A stretch of DNA of 30,254 nucleotides from Sinorhizobium fredii USDA 257. GTDB taxonomy: Bacteria > Pseudomonadota > Alphaproteobacteria > Rhizobiales > Rhizobiaceae. Each line of letters starts with the position of its first letter. The first letter of the stretch is position 1. A program made the position numbers and the translations under genes. The notes below the pieces were generated by a model. That model ran no database searches and was not told where the DNA came from. It was given only the letters and a program-made list of their open reading frames with translations. The stretch covers positions 1 to 30,254 of the forward strand of contig NT_187164.1 in the NCBI RefSeq assembly GCF_000265205.3, in the 5' to 3' direction. Shown here in pieces: positions 16,332 through 24,887 of the stretch.

Positions 16332-16704
16332 GAATGAATTTATCTCCATCGCGCTTCTTGCTTCGCCACTCATTTTGGCGTCGGTAGCAACGGCACTGGC
16401 CAGTTCAGGCGGCAGTCTGCCCTGGGAAGGACCGCTCGAGCAGATCCAGGAGTCCATCACGGGGCCAGTCGCGGGCTACATAGCACTTGCGGCAGTCGCG
16501 ATCGCCGGCGGCATGCTGATTTTCGGCGGTGAGCTGAACGATTTCGCGCGGCGGCTGATGTATGTCGTGCTTGTTGCCGGCATCCTCCTCGGCGCCACGA
16601 CCATTGTCGGCCTGTTCGGCGCGACCGGCGCTTCGATCGGCCTGACCAATGATCGCGTCACTTCGACGCGCCCGAGTGCAGAAGGGGAGGGGGCACATGG
16701 CTGA
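16321..16704 (+). CDS. trbC: TrbC conjugative pilin precursor (VirB2 family)
   Basis: 127 residues. The start is ATG 16321 ([16 protein letters not shown]), within the end of trbB. A signal sequence (about 1-35) is followed by the mature pilin region [16 protein letters not shown] and two hydrophobic segments ([18 protein letters not shown] and [17 protein letters not shown]), the VirB2/TrbC layout. TrbC pilins of RP4 and Ti plasmids are trimmed and cyclised before assembly into the transfer pilus. The overlap with trbD is eight bases. Confidence 0.92.
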   Translation: MSRKNEFISIALLASPLILASVATALASSGGSLPWEGPLEQIQESITGPVAGYIALAAVAIAGGMLIFGGELNDFARRLMYVVLVAGILLGATTIVGLFGATGASIGLTNDRVTSTRPSAEGEGAHG

Positions 16705-16996
16705 GGCGCTATCCGAACGTTACCGCAATCGCATTCACCGTGCGCTCTCCCGGCCGAACCTCCTGATGGGCGCGGACCGGGAACTGGTTTTGATCACCGG
16801 GCTTGCCGCGGTCATCCTGATCTTTGTGGTGCTGACTGTCTACTCGGCGCTCTTCGGGGTTGTCGTGTGGATCGTGATCGTCGGCTTGCTCCGCATGATG
16901 GCGAAGTCCGATCCGCTGATGCGGCAGGTCTATGTCCGGCACATTTCCTACAAACCCTACTACAAGGCGACCACCTCTCCGTGGCGGCGGTATTGA
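16697..16996 (+). CDS. trbD: TrbD (VirB3 family inner-membrane protein)
   Basis: 99 residues from ATG 16697, the exact length of Ti TrbD. The layout is a polar N-terminus ([20 protein letters not shown]), a central hydrophobic stretch [21 protein letters not shown] plus a following one, then a charged tail ending SPWRRY. VirB3-type proteins sit in the inner membrane beside the VirB4 ATPase (TrbE). It overlaps trbC and is followed 10 bases later by trbE. Confidence 0.92.
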   Translation: MAEALSERYRNRIHRALSRPNLLMGADRELVLITGLAAVILIFVVLTVYSALFGVVVWIVIVGLLRMMAKSDPLMRQVYVRHISYKPYYKATTSPWRRY

Positions 16997-17006
16997 GGAG
17001 GCTGGT

Positions 17007-17205
17007 ATGGTCGCGCTCAAACGGTTTCGGGCAACCGGCCCATCCTTCGCGGATCTCGTCCCCTATGCCGGCCTGGTCGACAACGGCGTGCTTCTGTTGA
17101 AAGACGGAAGCCTGATGGCCGGCTGGTATTTTGCCGGGCCGGACTCCGACAGCGCCACAGACTTCGAACGCAACGAACTATCGCGCCAGATCAACGCAAT
17201 CCTGC
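17007..17205 (+). pseudogene. trbE: trbE 5' fragment, cut by IS110 copy B
   Basis: The first 66 codons of TrbE (MVALKRFRATGPSFADLVPY to SRQINAIL) start at ATG 17007 after a GGAGG site. Homology to the expected TrbE continuation is lost after NAIL at about 17205, although faint nucleotide similarity (GGCAAGGGCT) may extend to 17222. About ten codons of the expected protein are missing between this piece and the 3' piece, so the IS insertion was accompanied by a small deletion or ends slightly further right than marked. Confidence 0.88.
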
Positions 17206-17439
17206 CCCCTATGGCAAGGGCTTTTTGTCGGGTGGTTTGATCGGTTGCTTTCATATGTCCGGCCTGTTTGTGCGGTATGAAGTTTGACCGCTGGCCCTGA
17301 TGGAAATCCGCCGATGAGGACCCTGATCAAGCTGGCGCGCGTTTGAAGCGCATTGAATCAGACGGGTTGGCCTCACCATTGGCTCGATCGTTACACATCA
17401 TCGACTGCCGTTACCAATTCCGGTTCTCTGGGATTGAAC
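17205..17439 (-). ncRNA. Possible IS110/IS1111 guide RNA region (location inferred)
   Basis: The 235-base non-coding segment downstream of the recombinase has no gene. IS1111-type elements are now known to express a structured guide RNA (bridge RNA or seekRNA) from the longer non-coding end, with loops that pair to target and donor. This segment fits by position and size. I have not folded it or found the pairing loops, so only the region is proposed. Confidence 0.35.
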
Positions 17440-18462
17440 TCAGGCGATCATTTCATGGGCCCGATAGGCTTCCTTGCGGGTCAGCACGACCCATGCGATC
17501 CGCGCGAGTTTATTGGCGAGGGCAACGGAGACCAGCCTGAACGGCTTTTTCTCCAGGAGCTTTCTGATCCAGTTCGCCAGGGGCGTTGCCTTGTCCTTCG
17601 TATGACGGATAACGGCGGTGGCGCCGACGACGAGCAACCTCCGCAAGTATCGGTCTCCCTGCTTGGAGATGCCGCCGAGCTGGGTTTTTCCTCCGGTCGA
17701 ACACTGCTGCGGCGTCAGGCCGAGCCAGGCGGCAAATTGCCTGCCGGAGCGGAATTGCTCGGGATCGGTGACGGTGGCGGCGACCGCCGTGGCTGTGACT
17801 ATGCCGAGGCCGGGGATAGCGGAGAGCCGGCGACTGGCCTCGCTGTCGGCATGCCAAGCGAGAAGTTGCTGATCCAGCGCAGCGATCTCATCGGCAAACA
17901 CCAGGATCTGCCGGATCAGAATGTCCAGCGTGGTCCGGGCATAGGAGGGCAAGCTGCTCTCGCCAGACAGCGCTTGCTGCGCCAACTTTGCCAGATTGGC
18001 AATGCCTGGATTGGCGACTAAGCCGAGTTCAGCCAGATGCGCCCGCAACGCATTTGCGACCATGGTGCGTTGGCGAACGAGCAGCGACCTGGCGCGATGC
18101 GTCATGAGAATGCTCTGCTGCGCCACCGTCTTCACAGGCACGAACCGCATCGTCGGGCGCTGCACGGCTTCGCAGATTGCCTCGGCATCCAGCGCGTCGC
18201 TCTTGCCGCGTTTGACATAGGGCTTCACGTAGGATGGGGGAATGAGCCGGACCTCGTGCCCCATGGCGGCGAGCGTCCGAGCCCAATGGTGCGCTGTGCC
18301 ACACGCTTCCATTCCGATTAGGCAGGGTGGCAGCTTCGAGAAGAACGGCAGCATCTGCTTGCGATGCAGCCGTTTCACCAGCACGGTTGCGCCTGTCTCA
18401 TCGACACCATGCGCCTGAAACACGCTCTTGGCCAAATCCAATCCAACGGTCGTGATCTGCAT
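17440..18462 (-). CDS. IS110-family transposase (DEDD recombinase)
   Basis: Complete, 340 residues from ATG 18462 (AGAGGAG eight bases upstream); an in-frame TTG lies two codons earlier. The N-terminal RuvC-like DEDD domain has D9, E52, D89 and D92. The C-terminal Transposase_20 domain contains LSAIPGLGIVTATAVAATV and a serine-bearing LTPQQCSTGGKTQLGGISK segment near residue 250. The recombinase works on a circular intermediate with its guide RNA. It lies antisense within trbE. The full-length frame and the near-identical second copy suggest the element is active. Confidence 0.94.
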   Translation of the reverse strand: MQITTVGLDLAKSVFQAHGVDETGATVLVKRLHRKQMLPFFSKLPPCLIGMEACGTAHHWARTLAAMGHEVRLIPPSYVKPYVKRGKSDALDAEAICEAVQRPTMRFVPVKTVAQQSILMTHRARSLLVRQRTMVANALRAHLAELGLVANPGIANLAKLAQQALSGESSLPSYARTTLDILIRQILVFADEIAALDQQLLAWHADSEASRRLSAIPGLGIVTATAVAATVTDPEQFRSGRQFAAWLGLTPQQCSTGGKTQLGGISKQGDRYLRRLLVVGATAVIRHTKDKATPLANWIRKLLEKKPFRLVSVALANKLARIAWVVLTRKEAYRAHEMIA

Positions 18463-18543
18463 TGTCAACGCTCCTCTTTTGCTGCGGGTAACTGGCCGGC
18501 ATCATAGCGGCAACCGCCGGCGCGGGGGCGTCCACATCATCAA

Positions 18544-20772
18544 GTCGAAGCCGCCCGTATCCCGACGTACGATTATCCCTCGGAAGTCCGCTGCCATTTC
18601 CCCGATGCTGTGACGCGCGCAATTGACGCTGAGCGACGGGCGCATTTCGCGCGCGAGCGAGGACATTTCGAAAGCAAGCATGCGCTCATCCTGACCTATC
18701 GGCCGTCGGAGGCCAAAAAGACAGCGCTCAGCAAATACATCTACTCGGACGAGGAGAGCCGTAGGAAGACCTATGCGGACACTGTGCTCTTCATTTTCAA
18801 GAACGCCATCCGCGAGATCGAGCAGTATTTCGCCAACACCCTTTCGATCCGGCGCATGGAAACGCGCGAGGCCGCCGAGAGGGGAGGGGAGCGTGTCGCC
18901 CGCTATGATGAACTGCTGCAATTTATCCGATTCTGCATCACCGGCGAAAACCATCCGATCCGATTGCCAGCTGCTCCCATGTATCTCGACTGGATCGCGA
19001 CCGCCGAACTCGAGCATGGTCTGACGCCGAAGGTCGAGAACCGATTCCTCGGTGTCGTGGCGATCGACGGGCTCCCCGCCGAGAGCTCGCCGGGCATCCT
19101 CAACAGCCTCGACCTCATGCCTTTGACGTATCGCTGGTCGTCGCGCTTCATCTTCCTTGATGCGGAAGAGGCGCGTCAGAAGCTCGAACGCACGCGCAAG
19201 AAGTGGCAGCAGAAGGTCCGGCCGTTCTTCGACCAGCTATTTCAGACGCAAAGCCGGTCGGTCGACCGGGACGCCATGACAATGGTGGCCGAAACCGAAG
19301 ATGCCATCGCGCAAGCGTCTTCGCAGCTTGTCGCCTATGGCTATTACACACCCGTGATCATTCTCTTCGACAGTGATCGCGAAGCGCTGCAGGAAAAAGC
19401 CGAGGCTATCCGCCGGCTGATCCAGGCCGAAGGATTTGGGGCGAGGATCGAAACGCTCAACGCGACCGAGGCCTATCTCGGGAGCTTGCCCGGCAACTGG
19501 TATTGCAATATCCGCGAACCGCTGATCAACACCAGCAATCTCGCCGATCTCATTCCGCTGAACTCCGTGTGGTCGGGAAGCCCGGTCGCACCTTGCCCTT
19601 TCTATCCTCCCAATTCTCCGCCACTGATGCAGGTTGCAAGCGGTTCGACACCGTTCCGGCTGAACCTGCATGTCGACGACGTCGGCCACACACTGATCTT
19701 TGGTCCGACGGGGTCCGGCAAATCCACGCTGCTGGCGCTGATCGCGGCACAGTTCCGACGCTATGATCGTTCCCAGATCTTCGCCTTTGACAAAGGAAGC
19801 GCGCTCCTACCGCTGACGCTGGCTGCCGGGGGCGATCATTACGAGATCGGCGGCGACAATGCGGAAGGGCGTAAGGCACTGGCCTTTTGTCCGCTGTCGG
19901 ATCTCGAAAGTGACGCCGATCGGGCTTGGGCCGCGGAGTGGATCGAGATGCTGGTCGCTCTGCAGGGTGTCACTATCACGCCCGATCATCGCAATGCCAT
20001 GTCCCGCCAGGTCACCCTCATGGCCAGCGCTCCCGGGCGATCGCTCTCCGATTTCGTGAGCGGCGTGCAGATGCGCGAGATCAAGGACGCGCTGCATCAT
20101 TATACGGTCGACGGCCCAATGGGTCAGCTTCTCGACGCCGAACAGGATGGCCTCACCCTCGGCGCCTTCCAGACCTTCGAAATCGAGCAGCTCATGAACA
20201 TGGGCGAGCGGAACCTCGTCCCGGTGCTGACCTATCTGTTTCGGCGCATCGAAAAGCGGCTCGATGGATCCCCGAGTCTGATCTTGCTCGACGAGGCCTG
20301 GCTGATGCTCGGCCATCCAGTTTTCCGCAGTAAAATCCGGGAGTGGCTGAAGGTGCTACGCAAGGCGAATTGCGCTGTCGTGCTTGCGACCCAGTCGATC
20401 TCGGATGCCGAGCGGTCCGGAATTATCGACGTCCTGAAGGAGTCCTGCCCGACGAAGATCTGCCTTCCGAATGGGGCCGCTCGCGAACCCGGGACGCGCG
20501 AGTTCTACGAACGGATCGGCTTCAACGAGCGGCAGATCGAGATCGTTTCGAACGCCACTCCCAAGCGCGAATACTATGTCGTCACCCCTGAAGGCCGGCG
20601 GCTTTTTGATATGGTGCTCGGTCCGGTGGCGCTTAGTTTCGTTGGCGCATCCGGCAAGGAAGATCTGAAGCGCATCCGAACACTTCATTCCGAATACGAC
20701 CGCGACTGGCCGGTCCACTGGCTTCAGATGAGAGGAGTTCACGATGCCGCGTCGCTGTTCAATGTCGAATAA
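18544..20772 (+). CDS. trbE: TrbE 3' part (VirB4-family ATPase), N-terminally truncated by the IS
   Basis: The trbE frame resumes directly after the IS with VEAARIPTYDYPSE and continues uninterrupted to the stop at 20772. It could still be translated from GTG 18610 as about 720 residues, against about 820 normally, but that codon has no good ribosome site. The CagE/VirB4 N-domain spans much of the first half, followed by Walker A GPTGSGKST (DNA about 19702-19728) and Walker B SLILLDEAWLMLG. VirB4 ATPases power pilus assembly and substrate transfer. Loss of the first 76 or so residues and of the native start predicts loss of function, and IS insertion may be polar on the genes downstream. Confidence 0.9.
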   Translation, partial: VEAARIPTYDYPSEVRCHFPDAVTRAIDAERRAHFARERGHFESKHALILTYRPSEAKKTALSKYIYSDEESRRKTYADTVLFIFKNAIREIEQYFANTLSIRRMETREAAERGGERVARYDELLQFIRFCITGENHPIRLPAAPMYLDWIATAELEHGLTPKVENRFLGVVAIDGLPAESSPGILNSLDLMPLTYRWSSRFIFLDAEEARQKLERTRKKWQQKVRPFFDQLFQTQSRSVDRDAMTMVAETEDAIAQASSQLVAYGYYTPVIILFDSDREALQEKAEAIRRLIQAEGFGARIETLNATEAYLGSLPGNWYCNIREPLINTSNLADLIPLNSVWSGSPVAPCPFYPPNSPPLMQVASGSTPFRLNLHVDDVGHTLIFGPTGSGKSTLLALIAAQFRRYDRSQIFAFDKGSALLPLTLAAGGDHYEIGGDNAEGRKALAFCPLSDLESDADRAWAAEWIEMLVALQGVTITPDHRNAMSRQVTLMASAPGRSLSDFVSGVQMREIKDALHHYTVDGPMGQLLDAEQDGLTLGAFQTFEIEQLMNMGERNLVPVLTYLFRRIEKRLDGSPSLILLDEAWLMLGHPVFRSKIREWLKVLRKANCAVVLATQSISDAERSGIIDVLKESCPTKICLPNGAAREPGTREFYERIGFNERQIEIVSNATPKREYYVVTPEGRRLFDMVLGPVALSFVGASGKEDLKRIRTLHSEYDRDWPVHWLQMRGVHDAASLFNVE

Positions 20773-21547
20773 ATTGCTCGCCGGTCTGGCGGTCGTCGCC
20801 GTAACGGTCGGCACAGGCGAGCCGGTCGGTGCCGGCACCGCCACTGGCGCCGCAACCGAGTGGACGCAGGTTCTCAACAATGGGGAGCTGGTTGCTCTGG
20901 TGGGGAAGTCCAATGAGCAAATTCAGAACCAACTCACCCAGATCAGCCAGCTCGCACAACAGATCGAGACGCAGCTGAACATCTATCAGAACCTGCTCCA
21001 GAACACGGCGACGCTTCCGTCTCATATGTGGGGGCAGGTCGAGCGTGATCTCAATCGGCTCCGCAGCATCGTCGATCAAGGTCAGAGCATCGCCTTTTCC
21101 ATGGGCAACGCCGACGACGTACTGCAGCAGCGGTTCCAGAGCTATGCAACCCTCAAGACCAACCTGCCAAGGAATGAGACATTCTCCTCGACTTATGAAA
21201 CCTGGTCGGACACCAACCGCGATACGATTGCCAGCACGCTGAATGCGGCGAGCCTCACGGCCGATCAGTTCGACAGCGAGGAAACGACAATGTCCTCGCT
21301 GCGCTCGATGTCAGAGACCGCTGACGGGCAGATGAAGGCTCTGCAGGTGGGCCACGAAATCGCGGCCCAACAGGTCGGGCAGATGCAAAAGCTCCGCGGC
21401 CTTGTCTCGCAGCAGATGACCATGATGGGAACCTGGCTCCAGACGGAGCAGACCGACAAGGACCTGGCGCAAGCACGGCGGGAAAAATTCTTCAACGCCG
21501 ACGTCAAGAGCATTCCGGAAGGTCAGAAAATGGAGCCACGCTGGTGA
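20744..21547 (+). CDS. trbJ: TrbJ (VirB5-like periplasmic/pilus component)
   Basis: 267 residues. A signal peptide (hydrophobic LLAGLAVVAVTVGTGEPVGAG) is followed by a helical, glutamine-rich body (QIQNQLTQISQLAQQIETQL) and the conserved QVGHEIAAQQVGQMQKLRGL stretch, ending EPRW as in Ti TrbJ. ATG 20744 has AGAGGAG at good spacing and overlaps trbE by 29 bases; the ATG at 20762 (MSNKLLAG) gives a more typical signal peptide but lacks a ribosome site. The frame is intact. Confidence 0.92.
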   Translation: MPRRCSMSNKLLAGLAVVAVTVGTGEPVGAGTATGAATEWTQVLNNGELVALVGKSNEQIQNQLTQISQLAQQIETQLNIYQNLLQNTATLPSHMWGQVERDLNRLRSIVDQGQSIAFSMGNADDVLQQRFQSYATLKTNLPRNETFSSTYETWSDTNRDTIASTLNAASLTADQFDSEETTMSSLRSMSETADGQMKALQVGHEIAAQQVGQMQKLRGLVSQQMTMMGTWLQTEQTDKDLAQARREKFFNADVKSIPEGQKMEPRW

Positions 21548-21741
21548 GCCGCGCCGTTATCATTGCCTTAGTGATCCTCGTCCCTGCGGTTTCGACCACA
21601 GCGACAGCGCTGATCGTCAACTCCAGAGCCTCCAACCCATCCGCACCTGAGGAGCAACGCACCGCCAAAGAAAAATTCTTCGGCGCGGGGAAGGCGCTTC
21701 CGCCGATCAAGGATGGTCAGGAGATGGGTCCAAGATGGTGA
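21544..21741 (+). CDS. trbK: TrbK small entry-exclusion-type protein
   Basis: 65 residues from GTG 21544, overlapping the trbJ stop by four bases (GTGA). The hydrophobic N-terminus (VIIALVILVPAVSTTATALIV) is a signal or anchor, followed by a polar tail (TAKEKFFGAG, then GQEMGPRW). TrbK of Ti and RP4 plasmids blocks entry of a second copy of the plasmid. RP4 TrbK is a lipoprotein; this one has no cysteine, as in rhizobial variants. It overlaps trbL by seven bases. Confidence 0.82.
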   Translation: MSRAVIIALVILVPAVSTTATALIVNSRASNPSAPEEQRTAKEKFFGAGKALPPIKDGQEMGPRW

Positions 21742-22910
21742 AGATCAGTCTTGCACGTTCGTTGCTGATTGCAGGCTTGGCTTATGTCGCCTTCGAGGCA
21801 CGCGCTTTCGCGCAGGAAGGACTAGTCCTCACGGAGTTGGAGAACCACATCTCGGCAGCCGCGAAAGGATGGGAAACCACCATCCTTGACGCGGCGAAAT
21901 CGCTGTTTTGGATTTTGGCCACCATCGAGATCGGCATCGCAGCCATCTCGCTGGCGCTCCAGGCGGCTTCGCTCGACAGCTGGTTTGCTGAGCTTGTCCG
22001 GCGGATCATGTTCGTCGGATTTTTTGCTTTCGTTCTGACGCAGGGCCCGACCTTCGCGCGCGCCGTGATCGATAGCCTGTTCCAGATCGGCGCTGGCGGG
22101 GGCTCGGCATCCCCCGCTGAAATCTTCGACGCTGGCATTCGGGTCGCCTCACAAATGTCGCAGCAAGCCCAGTTCGACGTCTTCGAGGACAATGCGCTCG
22201 CAATCGCTGCGGTGCTGGCGATGGGTGTCGTGGTCATCTGCTTTTCGCTGGTTGCAGCAATTTTCGTGTCGGTCATGGTCGAGATGTATGTCGGCCTGCT
22301 CGCTGGCATGATCATGCTTGGGCTTGGCGGTTCCTCTTTCACGAAAGACTTCGCTGTCCGATATCTTGTCTATGCCTTCGGCGTCGGCATGAAACTGATG
22401 GCGCTCGTGATGATAGCTAAGATTGGATCGCAGGTCCTCTTGGGCCTGGCGAATGCTCCAACCGCGTCTTCCGACCAATTTGTCACGACCCTGGCGATCG
22501 CCGGCATCTCCGTCGTGGTTTTCATCATCGCCATGTACGTGCCGAGCATCATCCAAGGTGTAGTGCAAGGCGCCTCGGTTTCCGGGGGGATGGAAACGAT
22601 CCGTCACGGCGGCCAGGCGGCATCCTTCGCCGCCGGCGCTGGGTTCCTCGCGGGCGGCGCCGCGAGAACGGGTTTCACGGCCGGTCAGTCGGCACGAGCG
22701 GCGGGTTCATCCCTCGCCGGCGCGGCGCTTCGGGGTTTCGGCGCGGGGATCGGATCCGCCAGCAGTGCTGCTGGTTCTGCCGCCAAGGAAAAGGCGATCG
22801 GTTCACCCGGCGCCTATGCCGGATCAATCCTCGGCCTCGCCAACGCCAAGCTCGATGAGAGCCGGGGCGGTCATAGCGGGCACAAGCCACCTCCCGAACG
22901 CAAAGACTAA
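21735..22910 (+). CDS. trbL: TrbL (VirB6-family polytopic inner-membrane protein)
   Basis: 391 residues from ATG 21735. A cleavable N-terminus (LLIAGLAYVAFEARAFAQ) is followed by at least five hydrophobic segments between residues 50 and 280, the TrbL/VirB6 pattern, then a glycine- and alanine-rich hydrophilic C-terminus (SFAAGAGFLAGGAARTGF). VirB6-type proteins line the inner-membrane channel and pass DNA to the outer parts. Intact. Confidence 0.94.
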   Translation: MVKISLARSLLIAGLAYVAFEARAFAQEGLVLTELENHISAAAKGWETTILDAAKSLFWILATIEIGIAAISLALQAASLDSWFAELVRRIMFVGFFAFVLTQGPTFARAVIDSLFQIGAGGGSASPAEIFDAGIRVASQMSQQAQFDVFEDNALAIAAVLAMGVVVICFSLVAAIFVSVMVEMYVGLLAGMIMLGLGGSSFTKDFAVRYLVYAFGVGMKLMALVMIAKIGSQVLLGLANAPTASSDQFVTTLAIAGISVVVFIIAMYVPSIIQGVVQGASVSGGMETIRHGGQAASFAAGAGFLAGGAARTGFTAGQSARAAGSSLAGAALRGFGAGIGSASSAAGSAAKEKAIGSPGAYAGSILGLANAKLDESRGGHSGHKPPPERKD

Positions 22911-22933
22911 CAGCAATCAGAAAGTGATAGACG

Positions 22934-23596
22934 ATGGCAGCGAACCGCGCCCCCGAAAACCCCTATCTTGCCGCGCGGCAGGAATGGACGGAACGATACG
23001 GATCCTATGTGCGAGCCGCCGCGGCATGGCGCACAGTCGGCATTCTGGGCCTGGCCATGGCCGTAATCGGTTTCGGATATGCTATGTATCTCAGCACCGA
23101 GGTCAAGCTCGTGCCTTACATCGTCCAGGTCGACAAGCTTGGCACGTCGGTCACGACCGGTTTCCCCGAACAGATTGAATATGCGGATGTGCGGGTAGTG
23201 CGCGCCACGCTCGGCAATTTCGTGACCAGCTTCCGTTCGATCACGCCGGACGCCGCGGTGCAGAAACAATATATCGACCGCACCTACGCGCTCCTTCGGA
23301 CCTCGCATCCATCGACGGAGAAGATCAACGCCTGGTTCCGAGGCAATTCGCCATTCGAGAAGGCGAAAACCGCAACGGTCGCGATCGAAGTCAACAACAT
23401 CGTGGCGCTCTCAAACCAGACCTATCAGATCGACTGGACCGAATACGAACGGGACCGCAAGGGCAAGGAGATCGGCACGCGCCGGTTCCGGGGCATCGCG
23501 ACGGTGACACTCACCGCGCCGCAGGACGAGGCAACCATCCGCCTCAATCCAATCGGCCTTTATGTCCGGGATTTTGACTGGACAGCGCAGCTTTAA
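22934..23596 (+). CDS. trbF: TrbF (VirB8-family assembly factor)
   Basis: 220 residues. A short cytoplasmic N-terminus ([16 protein letters not shown]) precedes one membrane segment ([19 protein letters not shown], about 35-53) and a periplasmic NTF2-like domain with the conserved VDKLG and YIDRTY motifs, ending RDFDWTAQL. VirB8 proteins nucleate assembly of the core. It starts 23 bases after trbL. The frame is intact. Confidence 0.94.
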   Translation: MAANRAPENPYLAARQEWTERYGSYVRAAAAWRTVGILGLAMAVIGFGYAMYLSTEVKLVPYIVQVDKLGTSVTTGFPEQIEYADVRVVRATLGNFVTSFRSITPDAAVQKQYIDRTYALLRTSHPSTEKINAWFRGNSPFEKAKTATVAIEVNNIVALSNQTYQIDWTEYERDRKGKEIGTRRFRGIATVTLTAPQDEATIRLNPIGLYVRDFDWTAQL

Positions 23597-23613
23597 GGGC
23601 AGGGGAATTCTCA

Positions 23614-24426
23614 ATGCACAGAACCGGATTGATCGCAGCCGCCGGCTGCCTGGCAACACTCGTCTTTGCGAGCGCCGCTGAAGCGCAGAGCATGACCACC
23701 AATGAGGTGAAGGGCACCAGTATTTCGAGGAAATGGCGCGGCACGGCCGGGTTGGTGACGACTGGTCCCGACGGCAAGGTCATCTTCCTGTACGGCGAGA
23801 CGCAGCCGTCGGTCGTCTGCTCGCCCTTGCAGGTCTGCGATATCGAATTGCAAGGCGGCGAAATCGTCCGTGACGTTCTCGTTGGCGATAGCGTGCGCTG
23901 GAAGGTCGAACCTGCGACATCGGGTGCCATAGGCGGGCAGGCGATCCACCTGATCGTCAAGCCATCGGAGCCCGGACTTGTGACCTCGATGGTGGTCACG
24001 ACGTCGCGCCGCACCTATCACATCCAGCTGAAATCCCATCCGAGCCAGTATATGGCCCGGGTCGGTTTCGAGTATACGGAGGACGTTTCGACGAAGCTTG
24101 CTGACATCAATTCAAGGCTCGAGACCGGCGGCATTCCAGGAACGGCACCCGACAAGCCGAACTTCTCCTACTCGGTCAGCGGGAGCGCGCCGTGGAAGCC
24201 GAAACGGGTCTATTCGGACGGCGCAAAAACCTACGTCCAATTCTCGAAATCGATCTCCGGACAGGACGCGCCGGTGCTCTTCGTCGTCAGCGGCGGCCAA
24301 AACCGCATCGTCAACTACCGCATGAAGAATGACATGATGATCGTGGACTACGCGGTCGACAAGGCGATCCTCGTCTCCGGCGTCGGCTGGCGGCAGCAGA
24401 AGATCACTATTCGGCGGGGAGGCTGA
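23614..24426 (+). CDS. trbG: TrbG (VirB9-family outer-core protein)
   Basis: 270 residues with a clear signal peptide ([19 protein letters not shown], cleavage near 24). Two beta-rich domains follow, with the family's [11 protein letters not shown] stretch and the C-terminal [20 protein letters not shown] region that contacts VirB7 and VirB10. It forms the outer-membrane ring with TrbH and TrbI. It begins 17 bases after trbF and ends three bases before trbH. Confidence 0.94.
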   Translation: MHRTGLIAAAGCLATLVFASAAEAQSMTTNEVKGTSISRKWRGTAGLVTTGPDGKVIFLYGETQPSVVCSPLQVCDIELQGGEIVRDVLVGDSVRWKVEPATSGAIGGQAIHLIVKPSEPGLVTSMVVTTSRRTYHIQLKSHPSQYMARVGFEYTEDVSTKLADINSRLETGGIPGTAPDKPNFSYSVSGSAPWKPKRVYSDGAKTYVQFSKSISGQDAPVLFVVSGGQNRIVNYRMKNDMMIVDYAVDKAILVSGVGWRQQKITIRRGG

Positions 24427-24429
24427 ACG

Positions 24430-24876
24430 ATGCGGAAGCTTCTGATCTCCTTCGTTACGGTGGCTATTCTTTCCGGCTGCCAAACGGCCGAGGACGGGCT
24501 GACGACCAGTTCCACGCCAACCACCGTCACCGGGCCCGCGGCGAGCGCGATTGCCGGCGATATGGCAAGCCGGCTCGCCGAGCAGATCGGCCCGTCTGCG
24601 ACGACGACCATCAAGATCGAAAAAGACTCGTCGGATTTCGCGAGCGCGCTTGAGGCGGCGCTGAAAGGCTGGGGCTATACGGTCGTGACTGATGGCAAGG
24701 TCGGCAGGGTCGGCAAGGACGTGAAACTGGTCGAGCTCGGCTATTCGATCGACGGTGTTGACGGTCAGGTGCTCGCGCGACTTTCGACGCCCTCTATCGC
24801 GCTTGGCCGGGCCTACTCGGCAACGGCAGCGGGTGCTGTGCCGGCAAGTCCGCTTTCCATCATGCAGCGCAACTGA
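24430..24876 (+). CDS. trbH: TrbH lipoprotein (VirB7-like role)
   Basis: 148 residues with a lipoprotein signal: MRKLLISFVTVAILSGC, lipobox LSGC with Cys17. The mature part is short and polar (ASRLAEQIGPSATTTIKIE), and its later half contains a GWGYTVVTDGK motif. Ti TrbH has the same layout. It is expected to anchor the outer ring in the outer membrane beside TrbG. Intact. Confidence 0.9.
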   Translation: MRKLLISFVTVAILSGCQTAEDGLTTSSTPTTVTGPAASAIAGDMASRLAEQIGPSATTTIKIEKDSSDFASALEAALKGWGYTVVTDGKVGRVGKDVKLVELGYSIDGVDGQVLARLSTPSIALGRAYSATAAGAVPASPLSIMQRN

Positions 24877-24887
24877 CGGAGACAGAT

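Larger units (their letters stand above)
17205..18544 (-). mobile_element. IS110-family element, copy B, inserted in trbE
   Basis: About 1.34 kb. The right boundary at 18544 is set by the end of identity with copy A and by the resumption of the trbE frame (VEAARIPTY). The left boundary at about 17205 is set by the end of the trbE 5' piece and is uncertain by roughly 20 bases. The recombinase gene is on the minus strand, with only about 80 bases upstream of it and about 235 non-coding bases downstream. That arrangement is typical of the IS1111 subgroup. No target duplication is seen, as expected for IS110 elements. Confidence 0.9.

Noticed and set aside
17353..18021. Long plus-strand frame (222 codons) inside IS110 copy B, also present in copy A
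   Set aside because: It lies wholly antisense to the recombinase gene, and its composition is that of a shadow frame in GC-rich DNA.
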